Shown: piece by piece, positions 9,293-19,626 of the stretch
How the letters are laid out: each line of letters opens with the position of its first letter
Numbering within the stretch: position 1 is the stretch's first letter
NCBI RefSeq assembly: GCF_028617075.1
Contig: NZ_JAQKGV010000001.1
Coordinates: 294,784-358,783, forward strand
Direction: 5' to 3'
Source: Rubrobacter calidifluminis
GTDB taxonomy: Bacteria > Actinomycetota > Rubrobacteria > Rubrobacterales > Rubrobacteraceae
DNA: 64,000 nt
The notes under the pieces: model-generated
What the model was told of the DNA's origin: nothing
Seen by the model: the letters and a program-made list of their open reading frames with translations, nothing else
Database searches by the model: none
Translations under genes and position numbers: made by a program

Positions 9293-10614
9293 TATCCATC
9301 CTCCCGGCCCGCCGCCTGACGGGAGCGGTCGGCGCTCTTCTCACGGGGCGGGCCCTTCGCGCCCTTCTCGAGCGCGCTTTTGAGATCCATGCGGTCTCTA
9401 ATGACCTCCGAGAGCAGCTCTATGCCGCGTCTTATCCTCTCGGGTTCGACGAAGGAGAAGTTGAGCCGCATGCAGTTGCGGCCCGAGCCGTCGGCGTAGA
9501 AGCCCTCTCCGGGTACGTAGGCGACGCCGCCCGCGACCGCCCGCGGCAGCATCGCGCTCGCGTCCAGGTAGGAGGGGAGCGTGACCCACACGAAGAGTCC
9601 CCCCTTCGGGTGGGTCCAGTGGACCTCTTTTGGCATGTATTCCGCCAGGGAGTCGAGCATCGTCCTCAGGCGTTCGCGGTAGATCTCTATCTGCCGCCGA
9701 ACGTAGCCCTTCCAGTCGCCCTCCCGGAAGTAAGTCGAGATGAGCATCTGCGAGAGGTTCGAGGAGCACAGGTCCGCGCCCTGCTTACCCACGTTCATCT
9801 TGTGGATTATCCCCGGCTGGGCGTGCACCCATCCGAGCCTCACGCCGGGGGCGAAGATCTTGGAGAAGGTCCCCAGGTAGATGACCCGCCCGACCTCGCC
9901 GTCCTCCTCCTGTTCGATCGCCGCGAGCGAGGGCAGGGGGTCTCCCTCAAAACGCAGCATGCCGTAGGGGTTGTCCTCGACGATGACCAGGTCAAACTCG
10001 CGCGCCAGTTCGAGCAGCTCCCGGCGCCTCGCCTCGTTCATCGTCACGCCCGCGGGGTTGTGGAAGTTGGGGACCGTATAGATGAACTTCGGCCGGATGC
10101 CGCGCCTTCTCGCGTCTTCCAGGATCTCCCGGGCCTTCGAGACGATCATGCCCGAGCGGTCCATCGGCACGTGCACGACCTGCGGGCCGTAAGAGGCGAA
10201 GGCGTTCAGAGCCCCCACGTAGGTCGGTCCCTCGCAGAGGATCATGTCCCCCTCGTCGAGGAAGGCCTTGCCGATCAGGTCGAGCGCCTGCTGGGCCCCG
10301 GTGGTTACGAAGACGTTCTCCTGGCGGGCCGGTATGCCCTCCTCGGCCATCACCTCGACGATGACGTCCTTGGTGCTCTCTATCCCGCCGGTCGGGCCAT
10401 ACTGCAGCGCCAGCGCCGAGTCGTGGCTGATGGAGGAGAAGAGCTCTCGCAGGGCCTCCTCGCCGAAGGCCCTGGTGTCCGGGAAACCTCCGGCGAGCGA
10501 GATTATCCCGGGGCGCGAGGAGCCGTCCATCAGGTCGCGCACCGCGCTGGACTTCATCCCCTTCACCCGCCGGGCGTAGAGGAAATCGAAGCGGTCGAGG
10601 TCTACGAGCGGCAC
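9292..10614 (-). CDS. PLP-dependent aminotransferase (LysN/ARO8-like, fold I)
   Basis: 440 aa class I/II aminotransferase of the 2-aminoadipate/multi-substrate (MocR-catalytic-domain-like) group, without a DNA-binding domain. Signatures are ISLAGGFPD near residue 38, TTGAQQALD, PNFHNPAG, VEDNPYG and the PLP-lysine block TFSKIFAPGVRLGW. It transfers amino groups between an amino acid and a 2-oxo acid in the cytosol. GTG 10614 is preceded by AAGGTGA. The last 30 residues are a charged tail beyond the usual family end. It is first in an operon with the Ddl-like gene, so supply of an amino acid for cell-wall or peptide synthesis is an inference. Confidence 0.85.
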   Translation of the reverse strand: MPLVDLDRFDFLYARRVKGMKSSAVRDLMDGSSRPGIISLAGGFPDTRAFGEEALRELFSSISHDSALALQYGPTGGIESTKDVIVEVMAEEGIPARQENVFVTTGAQQALDLIGKAFLDEGDMILCEGPTYVGALNAFASYGPQVVHVPMDRSGMIVSKAREILEDARRRGIRPKFIYTVPNFHNPAGVTMNEARRRELLELAREFDLVIVEDNPYGMLRFEGDPLPSLAAIEQEEDGEVGRVIYLGTFSKIFAPGVRLGWVHAQPGIIHKMNVGKQGADLCSSNLSQMLISTYFREGDWKGYVRRQIEIYRERLRTMLDSLAEYMPKEVHWTHPKGGLFVWVTLPSYLDASAMLPRAVAGGVAYVPGEGFYADGSGRNCMRLNFSFVEPERIRRGIELLSEVIRDRMDLKSALEKGAKGPPREKSADRSRQAAGREDG

Positions 10615-10691
10615 CGCATCACCTTCTTCCCACTATCGCAGGGACTGACAGCTGCGCACACGGCGCGACTCTACCACAGCGTCCTTCTCAA

Positions 10692-10707
10692 TTGTAGACT
10701 TCGGAGC
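10692..10707 (+). promoter_or_regulatory. Probable leaderless promoter of rdgB
   Basis: TTG at 10692-10694 is followed by TAGACT (10695-10700, a TANNNT -10 box) and then by seven bases before the ATG at 10708, which is the spacing expected if transcription begins at the start codon. No strong ribosome site is present. Confidence 0.45.
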
Positions 10708-11262
10708 ATGGACCCGATCTTCGTCACATCCAACCCGGACAAACGCCGGGAGGTGGAGGGCATCCTCGGCAGGAAGCTGCTCTCCGCCTCGCCGGAGGTT
10801 CACGAGATCCAACACCTCGACCTCGCCGAGGTGGCCCGCGCGAAGGCGGTCTCGGCCCGCGATGCCCTCGGCGACCCGCCGGAGCCCGTCATTGTGGAGG
10901 ACTCCGGCATCGTCTTCCGCGCCTGGAACGGACTCCCGGGCGCGTTCAGCCGCTGGTTTCTGGAGGCGGTGGGGGTGGAGGGGATGCTCGGGATGCTCTC
11001 CGGTGAGCGCGACCGCCGGGCGCTCGCCGTCTGCGTGGTCGCCGTCTCGATGAGGGGGGAGGGGATCAGGACCTTCCGCGGCGAGGTCCGGGGAGAGGTG
11101 GCTGACGCCCCGCGGGGTGCCGGCGGCTTCGGGTGGGACCCCATCTTCGTCCCCGAAGGTTCCTCCCTGACCTACGCCGAGATGGGGGAGGTGAAGCACG
11201 AGGACTCCCACCGCGCGAGGGCTTTCAGGGAGGCGGGCCGATGGCTCTCCGGAGGCTCGTAG
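10708..11262 (+). CDS. rdgB: RdgB/HAM1 non-canonical purine NTP pyrophosphatase
   Basis: 184 aa. Hydrolyses dITP, dXTP and XTP to the monophosphates, cleaning the nucleotide pool. Motifs: VTSNPDKRREVE at the N-terminus (usual T-x-N-x-x-K), VEDSGIVF, LPGAFSRW and GGFGWDPIF, plus AEMGEVKHEDSHRARAF at the C-terminus (usual S-H-R-x-x-A). The first motif has S at the position where T/G is usual, and HED replaces KN-x-x, but the core acid and Lys residues remain. ATG 10708 is chosen because it gives the family N-terminus; the frame is open further upstream across the divergent aminotransferase. Confidence 0.9.
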   Translation: MDPIFVTSNPDKRREVEGILGRKLLSASPEVHEIQHLDLAEVARAKAVSARDALGDPPEPVIVEDSGIVFRAWNGLPGAFSRWFLEAVGVEGMLGMLSGERDRRALAVCVVAVSMRGEGIRTFRGEVRGEVADAPRGAGGFGWDPIFVPEGSSLTYAEMGEVKHEDSHRARAFREAGRWLSGGS

Positions 11263-11342
11263 TGCCGCGTATTTCGGGCTTTTGAAGTCTGGTATTCTTT
11301 GGTTGGAGAGCAGAGAAACCATTCTCAACGGGAAGGGGCCTT

Positions 11343-12392
11343 ATGCCGGCTAAGGACGAACGCTCGGAGAACGGTGAGGTAGGAGCCCGCGGCGAGGGGG
11401 CCGTGGCGACAACCCCGGAGAATCTGGCCGAGCTATACCAGAAGATGGTCCTGATCCGGGCCTTCGAGGACGCCTGTCAGAGGGCCTTCCGTCAGGGCAA
11501 GATCGGCGGGTATCTGCACGTCTACACGGGCGAGGAGGCCGTGGCGACCGGCTTCCTCGACGCCTACCGCGAGGGCGACAGGGTGATAACCGCCTACCGC
11601 GACCACCCGCACGCCCTGCTCCTGGGGGCTTCGCCCGGCGAGGTCATGGCCGAGCTCTACGGCAGGCGGACCGGGCTCGTGAAGGGCAAGGGCGGGTCGA
11701 TGCACCTCTTCGACGTCGAGCGCGGTCTCATGGGCGGCTACGGGATCGTCGGGGGGCACATCCCGGTCGGGGTCGGGCTCGCCTACGCCCTCAGGTACCA
11801 GAACACCGACCACATCGTCCAGCTCTTCCTCGGCGACGGGGCGATCAACCAGGGCGCTTTCCACGAGGCGGCGAACCTGGCCGGTCTCTGGGGCAGGGAC
11901 GAGATGTGCCCCTGTCTGTTCATAGTCGAGAACAACCAGTACGGCATGGGCACCTCGGTCGAGCGGGCCACCGCGATGACCGACCTGGCGGCCAAGTTCG
12001 ACGCCTACGCGATCGAGCACGAGAAGGTCGACGGGATGGACCTCCTCGCCGTCCTCGAGTGCGCCCACCGGGCCGCCGAGCGGGTGCGCGAGAGCGGAAG
12101 GCCCTACGCGGTCGAGGCCATCACCTACAGGATCGCGCCGCACGGGGCGGCCGACTTCCTCGAGAAGTACCGCACCAAGGAGGAGGTCGAGAAGTGGCGC
12201 GAGCGAGACCCGATAGGCATAGTCGAGAAGCGGCTGCTGGATTCGGGTGATATCGACGAGGAGAGGATAGAGGAGATAAAGCAGGAGGCCAAACGAGAGG
12301 TGGAGGAGGCGGTGAGGTTCGCCGAAGAGAGCGAGGAGCCTCCCGCCGAGGAGCTCTACACCGACGTCTACGCTGGGGAGGGGGAGGAGTAG
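11343..12392 (+). CDS. pdhA: Pyruvate/branched-chain 2-oxoacid dehydrogenase E1 alpha
   Basis: 349 aa thiamine-diphosphate subunit of a 2-oxoacid dehydrogenase complex, decarboxylating the 2-oxoacid together with E1 beta. The TPP motif GDGAINQGAFHEAA...ENN is centred near residue 165-200; HLYTGEEAV-type (HVYTGEEAV), RDHPHALLLG and GKGGSMH blocks are standard. ATG 11343 follows GGGAAGGGG. A TATTCT -10 candidate lies at 11293-11298. It is first in a tight three-gene operon with pdhB (zero-base gap) and pdhC. There is no lpdA (E3) here. Pyruvate is favoured over acetoin or branched-chain acids but not proven. Confidence 0.9.
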   Translation: MPAKDERSENGEVGARGEGAVATTPENLAELYQKMVLIRAFEDACQRAFRQGKIGGYLHVYTGEEAVATGFLDAYREGDRVITAYRDHPHALLLGASPGEVMAELYGRRTGLVKGKGGSMHLFDVERGLMGGYGIVGGHIPVGVGLAYALRYQNTDHIVQLFLGDGAINQGAFHEAANLAGLWGRDEMCPCLFIVENNQYGMGTSVERATAMTDLAAKFDAYAIEHEKVDGMDLLAVLECAHRAAERVRESGRPYAVEAITYRIAPHGAADFLEKYRTKEEVEKWRERDPIGIVEKRLLDSGDIDEERIEEIKQEAKREVEEAVRFAEESEEPPAEELYTDVYAGEGEE

Positions 12393-13385
12393 ATGGCCGA
12401 GACCAAGACCTACCGGGAGGCCCTCAGGGAGGCGATGGTCCACGAGATGGACCGGGACGAGAGCGTCATCCTGATGGGCGAGGACATCGGCGTCTACGGC
12501 GGGACCCACCTCATCACCGACGGGCTCTACGACAAGTACGGTCCCCGGCGGGTCATAGACACCCCCATCTCCGAGAACGGCTTCACCGGGGCGGCGGTCG
12601 GGATGGCGATGATGGGGATGCGGCCCATCGTGGAGATGATGACCTGGAACTTCTCGTTCCTGGCGGCCGATCAGATCATCCAGAACGCCGCCAAGGTGCG
12701 CTACTTCTCCGGCGGGCAGGTCAAGGTGCCGCTCGTGATCCGGGGTCCCAACGGAGGGGGCGTCCAGCTCTCCGCCCAGCACACCCACTCGCTGGAGAGC
12801 TTCTACGGGCACTTCCCGGGCCTGAAGGTCGTCGCCCCGGTGACCCCGAACGACGCCAAGGGGATGATGCTCACCGCCATCCGGGACGACAACTGCGTGA
12901 TCTTCCTGGAGGCTGGAGCGCTCTACGGGACCAAGGGCGAGGTCGAGGAGGGCGACAACGCCGTGCCGTTCGGCAAGGCCAGAATCGCCCGCGAGGGCTC
13001 GGACGTGACGCTCATCGCCTACGGGCGGCAGGTCAACCTGTGCCTGCGGGCGGCCGAGACGCTCGAAGAGGAGGACGGCGTGGACGCGGAGGTGATAGAC
13101 CTCCGCTCGCTACGCCCCTTCGACGAGGATGCCATAGTCGAGTCGGTTAAGAAAACGCACCGGGCCGTGGCGGTCGAGGAGCAGTGGCGCTGGTTCGGGG
13201 TGGCGAGCGAGGTCGCGGCGATCATCCAGGAGAAGGCCTTCGACTACCTGGACGCCCCCGTGGAGCGGGTGAGCGGGGCCGAGACCCCCGCACCCTACGC
13301 GCGCAACCTGGAGCTTCTGGCCTTCCCGAGCGAGAAGGCAGTCGCGAACGCCGCCCGGCGGGCTCTCTACATGGAGGAGAAGTAA
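12393..13385 (+). CDS. pdhB: Pyruvate dehydrogenase E1 beta
   Basis: 330 aa transketolase-like beta subunit completing the E1 heterotetramer. It has MGEDIGVYGG, DTPISENGFTGAAVG, MMTWNFSFLAADQI, GGQVKVPLVIRGPNGGG and the C-terminal transketolase domain with LRPFDEDAIVES. The ATG at 12393 directly follows the pdhA stop (TAGATG), a typical coupled arrangement. Length and domain order are normal for the family. Confidence 0.92.
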   Translation: MAETKTYREALREAMVHEMDRDESVILMGEDIGVYGGTHLITDGLYDKYGPRRVIDTPISENGFTGAAVGMAMMGMRPIVEMMTWNFSFLAADQIIQNAAKVRYFSGGQVKVPLVIRGPNGGGVQLSAQHTHSLESFYGHFPGLKVVAPVTPNDAKGMMLTAIRDDNCVIFLEAGALYGTKGEVEEGDNAVPFGKARIAREGSDVTLIAYGRQVNLCLRAAETLEEEDGVDAEVIDLRSLRPFDEDAIVESVKKTHRAVAVEEQWRWFGVASEVAAIIQEKAFDYLDAPVERVSGAETPAPYARNLELLAFPSEKAVANAARRALYMEEK

Positions 13386-13386
13386 G

Positions 13387-14658
13387 TTGCCGGAAGTGAT
13401 CATGCCCAAGATGGGCGACGCCATGGAGGAAGGCACCCTCCTCCGCTGGCTCAAGAGCCAGGGGGACGAGGTGGAGGCCGGGGAGCCGATAGCCGAGATC
13501 GAGACCGACAAGGTCACGATGGAGCTCGAGGCCGAGGACTCGGGCACCCTGGCCGAGCTCTACGCCGAGGAGGGGCAGGACGTCCCCGTCGGCGAGGCGA
13601 TAGCCTTCATCGCCGGCGAGGGTGAGGAGGTGCCCGAGCGCGGCGGTGGGGAGGAGCGGGAGGAGACCCCGGCCGAGGAGGGTGGATCGGGCGGAGAACC
13701 CGAGACCGCCACGGCCACCCGCGAGGAGGAGCGCCCCGCCCCCTCCACCCAGCGCACCGACGGGCACTTCCGCGCCTCGCCGATCGTGCGGCGCCTGGCG
13801 CGCGAGAACAACCTCGACCTCTCCAAGATAAAGGGCACCGGCCCCCAGGGGCGCATCGTCGAGCGCGACGTGCGGGCGGCCCTGGAGAGGGGAGGAGCGG
13901 AGGCGGCTGAGGAGCGGGAGGAGGCCGCTCCACGCCCGGCCCCGGCGCCGGAGCCCACCGGCGAGCCGGGCACCGAGCTCGTGCAGCCGAGCCGGATGCA
14001 GAGGATCATCGGCGAGCGGATGCAGCAGGCCAAGCGCGAGATACCCCACTTCTACGCGACGATCGAGGCGGACGTCGGGGAGCTCGCGCAGCTGCGGCGC
14101 GACCTCAACGAGAGGCTCGCCGACGAGGGGATAAAGCTCTCGGTGAACGACTTCGTGATGAAGGCGTGCGCGCTGGCGCTGAGGAAGTTCCCGACGCTCA
14201 ACGCCCTGTGGACCAGCGACGGGATAGAGGTGCACGAGAGGGTCGACCTCGCGATGGCCGTCGCGCTCGAGTCCGGGCTCATCACCCCGGTCATAAGGGA
14301 TGCGGCGAACAAGACCCTCTCTGCGATCTCCGCGGAGGCCAAGGACCTGGCCTCCCGGGCGCGCGACGGGAAGCTGAAGCCCGAGGAGTACCAGGGCGGC
14401 ACCTTCACCGTCTCGAACATGGGCATGTTCGGGGTGGAGAGCTTCTCGGCGATCATAAACCCGCCGCAGGCCGCAATCGTCGCGGTCTCGAGCATCATCC
14501 GGCGCCCCGGCTTCGACGAGGAGGGGAACGTAGTGCCGGTGGACTCCATGAAGCTCACGCTCTCCGCCGACCACCGCATCGTCAACGGGGCCGAGGGGGC
14601 ACAGTACATGGCCGAGGTCAAGCGGCTTCTGGAGAACCCGATGCTGCTCGTGGTCTGA
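13387..14658 (+). CDS. pdhC: Dihydrolipoamide acyltransferase E2
   Basis: 423 aa E2 core of the complex. Lipoyl domain at residues 1-75 with the lipoylated Lys in IETDKVTME; an acidic/Pro-rich linker; the E3/E1-binding domain at about 127-165 (SPIVRRLARENN, TGPQGRI); and the catalytic domain to the end. The active-site motif reads DHRIVNG, keeping the His but with Asn where most E2 enzymes have Asp. One lipoyl domain is the actinobacterial/Gram-positive-like minimum. TTG 13387 is two bases after pdhB. The operon ends in a strong hairpin at 14681. Confidence 0.92.
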   Translation: MPEVIMPKMGDAMEEGTLLRWLKSQGDEVEAGEPIAEIETDKVTMELEAEDSGTLAELYAEEGQDVPVGEAIAFIAGEGEEVPERGGGEEREETPAEEGGSGGEPETATATREEERPAPSTQRTDGHFRASPIVRRLARENNLDLSKIKGTGPQGRIVERDVRAALERGGAEAAEEREEAAPRPAPAPEPTGEPGTELVQPSRMQRIIGERMQQAKREIPHFYATIEADVGELAQLRRDLNERLADEGIKLSVNDFVMKACALALRKFPTLNALWTSDGIEVHERVDLAMAVALESGLITPVIRDAANKTLSAISAEAKDLASRARDGKLKPEEYQGGTFTVSNMGMFGVESFSAIINPPQAAIVAVSSIIRRPGFDEEGNVVPVDSMKLTLSADHRIVNGAEGAQYMAEVKRLLENPMLLVV

Positions 14659-14680
14659 GGGCGGAAGGCTGGCGGTACGA

Positions 14681-14725
14681 GCGAAGTGGGCCCGGTGCAC
14701 CGGGCCCACTTCGCCTTCTTCTCTC
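14681..14725 (+). terminator. Terminator of the pdhABC operon, 34-bp perfect palindrome
   Basis: A 15-base perfect stem (14681-14695 with 14700-14714) closes a TGCA loop that is itself palindromic, making 34 bases of uninterrupted dyad symmetry, followed by CTTCTTCTCTC. It lies 23 bases after the pdhC stop and ahead of the EF-G-like gene. Confidence 0.85.
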
Positions 14726-14814
14726 TGCGCCATCGCTCCGGCTGGGTTATTCTAAGCACAAGCCGCCCGGGAGGTTCCGGGCGGGAGTTTCGGCTCTTTT
14801 GGAAAGGAGGAGCT

Positions 14815-16860
<2,046 letters not shown>

Positions 16861-16864
16861 CAGA

Positions 16865-16905
16865 GAGGGGGCCTTCCCGGAACGGGAAGGCCCCCTCCTC
16901 CTGTC
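16865..16905. terminator. Bidirectional terminator between convergent genes
   Basis: A 15-base perfect stem (16865-16879 with 16883-16897) closes a GAA loop, followed by CTCCTGTCTTTT on the plus strand. It sits four bases after the EF-G-like stop and before the end of the oppositely oriented glycosyltransferase gene. Confidence 0.85.
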
Positions 16906-16917
16906 TTTTGCGCTCGT

Positions 16918-17937
16918 CTAAACCCGCATCACCTTCGCCATCGGCGGGCGCTCGACCAGCTCCTCGACGTGCTCCTGCAGCCTGAGCCCGTCGGGGGTCG
17001 CGACCGCGTGCAGGTAGTCGGAGAACTGGTAGAGCGATCCGGGCAGGCCCGGGTCCTGCTGCTGCACCAGGCGTCCCTCCTCGCGCAGCCTGCGGGCGAC
17101 GGCCCGCAGCACGGCGTAGGACATCCGGGAGAGGTCGCGCAGGGGCTGGTGGCGGTTCTGCCGGGTGCCGAGGTCCACCTGCGCCATCGCACCGAGCCCG
17201 ACCTGTTTGAAGACGTCTATCATGATCCCGGTCTCGACCGCGTATCCGGTGAGGAACGGGATGGAGTTGAACAGCTCGCGGTCCGCGACGAACTCGCCCG
17301 CGAGCGGCTGCACGAAGCCCGTTAGCTCCGGGTAGAACAGGTTGAACAGCGGCTTGGTCGTGAGCTCGGTCACCCTCCCGCCGCCGTCCTCCTCGACGGT
17401 CTCGCCGCTTCTGAACGGCCGGCGGTAGGCCGCCTTCACGTAGCGCACCTGCGGGACGAAAAGGATCGGCCCGAGGATGCCGTAGACGAACTGCGGCTTG
17501 AAGTCGCGGGTATCCGCGTCCACGTACATGACCAGATCCCCGCGCGCGACGGCGAGCGAGCGCCACATCGCGTCCCCCTTGCCGTGCGCACCGCCCAGGT
17601 AGGACATCAGCTCGTTCTCGGAGTAGACCTCCGCGCCGTGCCGGGAGGCGACCTCCGCCGTGCCGTCCTCCGAGTCGGCGTCCACGACCATGATCTGGTC
17701 CACGATGGGGGAGGACGCCTCCTCGTTGACCGCGTGGATCTCCTCGATTATCTCACCGACGGTGTCGGCCACGTTGCGCGAAGGCAGGACGAGGCTCACC
17801 GTCAGGCCGAGCTCACGTTTGCGTTTTGCCAGCTCTTGCAGGTCCGAAAACTGCCGGTAGTCATATGAACGATGCTTAAACCACTCAGCAGCGTTTACGG
17901 ACTCTATACGCCTGTTGTCAACCCTGATATCGCCCAT
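16918..17937 (-). CDS. gpgS: Glucosyl- or mannosyl-3-phosphoglycerate synthase (GT81)
   Basis: 339 aa from ATG 17937. GT-A fold transferase that makes glucosyl- (or mannosyl-) 3-phosphoglycerate from the nucleotide sugar and 3-phosphoglycerate, the first step to a compatible solute. Motifs: SLVLPSRNVADTVGEII, VVDADSEDGT, GKGDAMWRSL, the metal-binding VDADT, GGGRVTELTTKPL, LAGEF and QNRHQPL. C-terminal DRPP-like ERPPMAKVMR matches the family end. Rubrobacter xylanophilus has a GT81 enzyme with dual Glc/Man use (established), so specificity is open. ATG codons at 17982 and 18057 are alternative starts; none has a clear ribosome site. No phosphatase gene adjoins it. Confidence 0.85.
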   Translation of the reverse strand: MGDIRVDNRRIESVNAAEWFKHRSYDYRQFSDLQELAKRKRELGLTVSLVLPSRNVADTVGEIIEEIHAVNEEASSPIVDQIMVVDADSEDGTAEVASRHGAEVYSENELMSYLGGAHGKGDAMWRSLAVARGDLVMYVDADTRDFKPQFVYGILGPILFVPQVRYVKAAYRRPFRSGETVEEDGGGRVTELTTKPLFNLFYPELTGFVQPLAGEFVADRELFNSIPFLTGYAVETGIMIDVFKQVGLGAMAQVDLGTRQNRHQPLRDLSRMSYAVLRAVARRLREEGRLVQQQDPGLPGSLYQFSDYLHAVATPDGLRLQEHVEELVERPPMAKVMRV

Positions 17938-18082
17938 GGGGATAGATGCTAACCCGATTTCATGCACTTGTCTAGCAAGCATGGGTGAAGCGCTGGTAGA
18001 GAGTGTGGGGTGGTAGAATCGATGCTCTTCCAGAGATGTAGAGAGGTTTTTATCCATACGGGATGCAGAACGGCTGGTTGAT

Positions 18083-18919
18083 ATGCGCATAGTGCTCACC
18101 AACGACGACGGCATAGACGCTCCGGGGCTTCTGGCGGCCCGCCGGGCGCTGGAGGAGATCGGGGAGGTGCTCACCGTGGCTCCGGACCGCAACCGGTCCG
18201 GGGTGGCCCGGGCGATCTCCTTCGGGCGTTCGCTCAGGGTGGAGGAGCACGAGATGGCGGACGGCAGGATCGGCTATGCCTGCAGCGGGACACCGGTCGA
18301 CTGCGTCCGTCTGGTGGCGCTCGGGCTCATGGAATTCAGGCCGGATATCGTGATCTCCGGGATAAACCACGGCGAGAACCTGGGCGACGACATAACGTAT
18401 TCCGGCACGGTGGCGGCGGCCTTCGAGGGGATCATGATCGGGGTGCCCGGGATAGCGGTCTCGCTGTGCACCGAGCGACCCTGGCACGAGAGCGCCGAGG
18501 AGGATCCTCGCTCCGAGCCGCACGAGCTGCACTTCGAACCGGTCGCCTCGTTCACGGCGCGCCTGGCGAAGGTCGCGCTGCGGGGGCTGCCGCCGGGGCG
18601 CATCCTGAGCGTGAACGCACCCAACCTGCCGGCGGAAGAGATAAGGGGGGCCGAGGTGACGCGGCTGGGGCGCAGGTTCTACAAGGACGAGCTGATTAGG
18701 GTCGAGGACGATCAGGGGCGGGTGGCCTACGACATCTACAACCACCCTCCCGGCCACCACGACGAGCAGGGAACCGACTTCGCCGCAATAAGCCTCGGCA
18801 AGATCAGCGTGACCCCGGTCCACCTGCAGCTGACCGACGAGGCGGCCATGGAGGAGATCTCGGCCTGGAACCTGGATGCTCTTTTGCCGGAAAGCGAGGG
18901 GAAAGGAAGCCGCAGGTGA
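18083..18919 (+). CDS. surE: 5'/3'-nucleotidase SurE
   Basis: 278 aa metal-dependent phosphatase acting on nucleoside monophosphates and possibly polyphosphate. Signature motifs are TNDDGIDAPG at the N-terminus, VAPDRNRSG, CSGTPVDCVR and SGINHGENLGDD. The length is at the upper end of the family. ATG 18083 starts the protein at the conserved MRIVLTNDD. A TAGAAT -10 candidate is at 18014-18019. The stop overlaps the GTG of the HAD phosphatase by four bases (GTGA), so the two are coupled. Confidence 0.93.
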   Translation: MRIVLTNDDGIDAPGLLAARRALEEIGEVLTVAPDRNRSGVARAISFGRSLRVEEHEMADGRIGYACSGTPVDCVRLVALGLMEFRPDIVISGINHGENLGDDITYSGTVAAAFEGIMIGVPGIAVSLCTERPWHESAEEDPRSEPHELHFEPVASFTARLAKVALRGLPPGRILSVNAPNLPAEEIRGAEVTRLGRRFYKDELIRVEDDQGRVAYDIYNHPPGHHDEQGTDFAAISLGKISVTPVHLQLTDEAAMEEISAWNLDALLPESEGKGSRR

Positions 18920-19626
18920 TCGAAGCCGCCCTCTTCGACTTCGACGGGACGCTCGTGGACACGACCGAGCTGATCTACCACTCGATGCGCCACGCGGTGC
19001 GGGAGGTGATGGGTCTGGAGCCGCCGCGGGAGGTGCTGCTCGCGAACGTGGGCCAGCCCCTGCCGCGCCAGATGGAGCTTCTGGTCGAGACCGTCGCCGA
19101 TGGCCGCCCGGACCGGGAGCGCCTCGCTGACCGGCTGCTGGAGGTCTACGTCCGGGACAACACCGCCAACCACGACGCCCTGATCCGGGAGTTCCCCGGC
19201 GTGGTCGGGGCTCTCTCGCGTCTGCAGGACGCGGGGATGAAGGTGGCCGTGGTCACCTCCAAGAGCAGAGCCTCGGTGGAGATGGCCTTGAGGGCCATCC
19301 CCTCGCTCGGCGGTGTGACCGACGTTTTCGTCACGATGGAGGACACCGCCGAGCACAAGCCGCACCCGGCCCCTCTCCTCAAGGGACTCGAGCTCCTGGG
19401 CGGCGTCCCGCCGGAGAGGGCCGTCTACGTGGGCGACTCACCGCACGACGTCGCCGCCGCGCACGCCGCCCGGATGAGGTGCATCGCGGTGAGCTGGGGC
19501 GCGTTCTCCGAGGATGTCCTGAAGGAGGCGGGCCCCGAGTACCTGGTCCCCGACGTGGGCTCCGCCGCCGAGGTGATACTGAAGCTGCGGGAGGCGCGGC
19601 AGGCGGGTACGGGGCGGATCGCCTAG
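18916..19626 (+). CDS. HAD hydrolase, phosphoglycolate phosphatase/PpaX-like
   Basis: 236 aa haloacid-dehalogenase phosphatase, subfamily IA. Motif I is FDFDGTLVDT at residue 7, motif II VVTSKS, motif III HKPHPAPLL and motif IV VGDSPHDV. The helical cap around residues 20-85 is typical of Gph/PpaX. Likely substrates are phosphoglycolate or pyrophosphate. GTG 18916 overlaps the surE stop. It converges on the class V aminotransferase with a four-base overlap at the 3' ends. Confidence 0.85.
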   Translation: MIEAALFDFDGTLVDTTELIYHSMRHAVREVMGLEPPREVLLANVGQPLPRQMELLVETVADGRPDRERLADRLLEVYVRDNTANHDALIREFPGVVGALSRLQDAGMKVAVVTSKSRASVEMALRAIPSLGGVTDVFVTMEDTAEHKPHPAPLLKGLELLGGVPPERAVYVGDSPHDVAAAHAARMRCIAVSWGAFSEDVLKEAGPEYLVPDVGSAAEVILKLREARQAGTGRIA

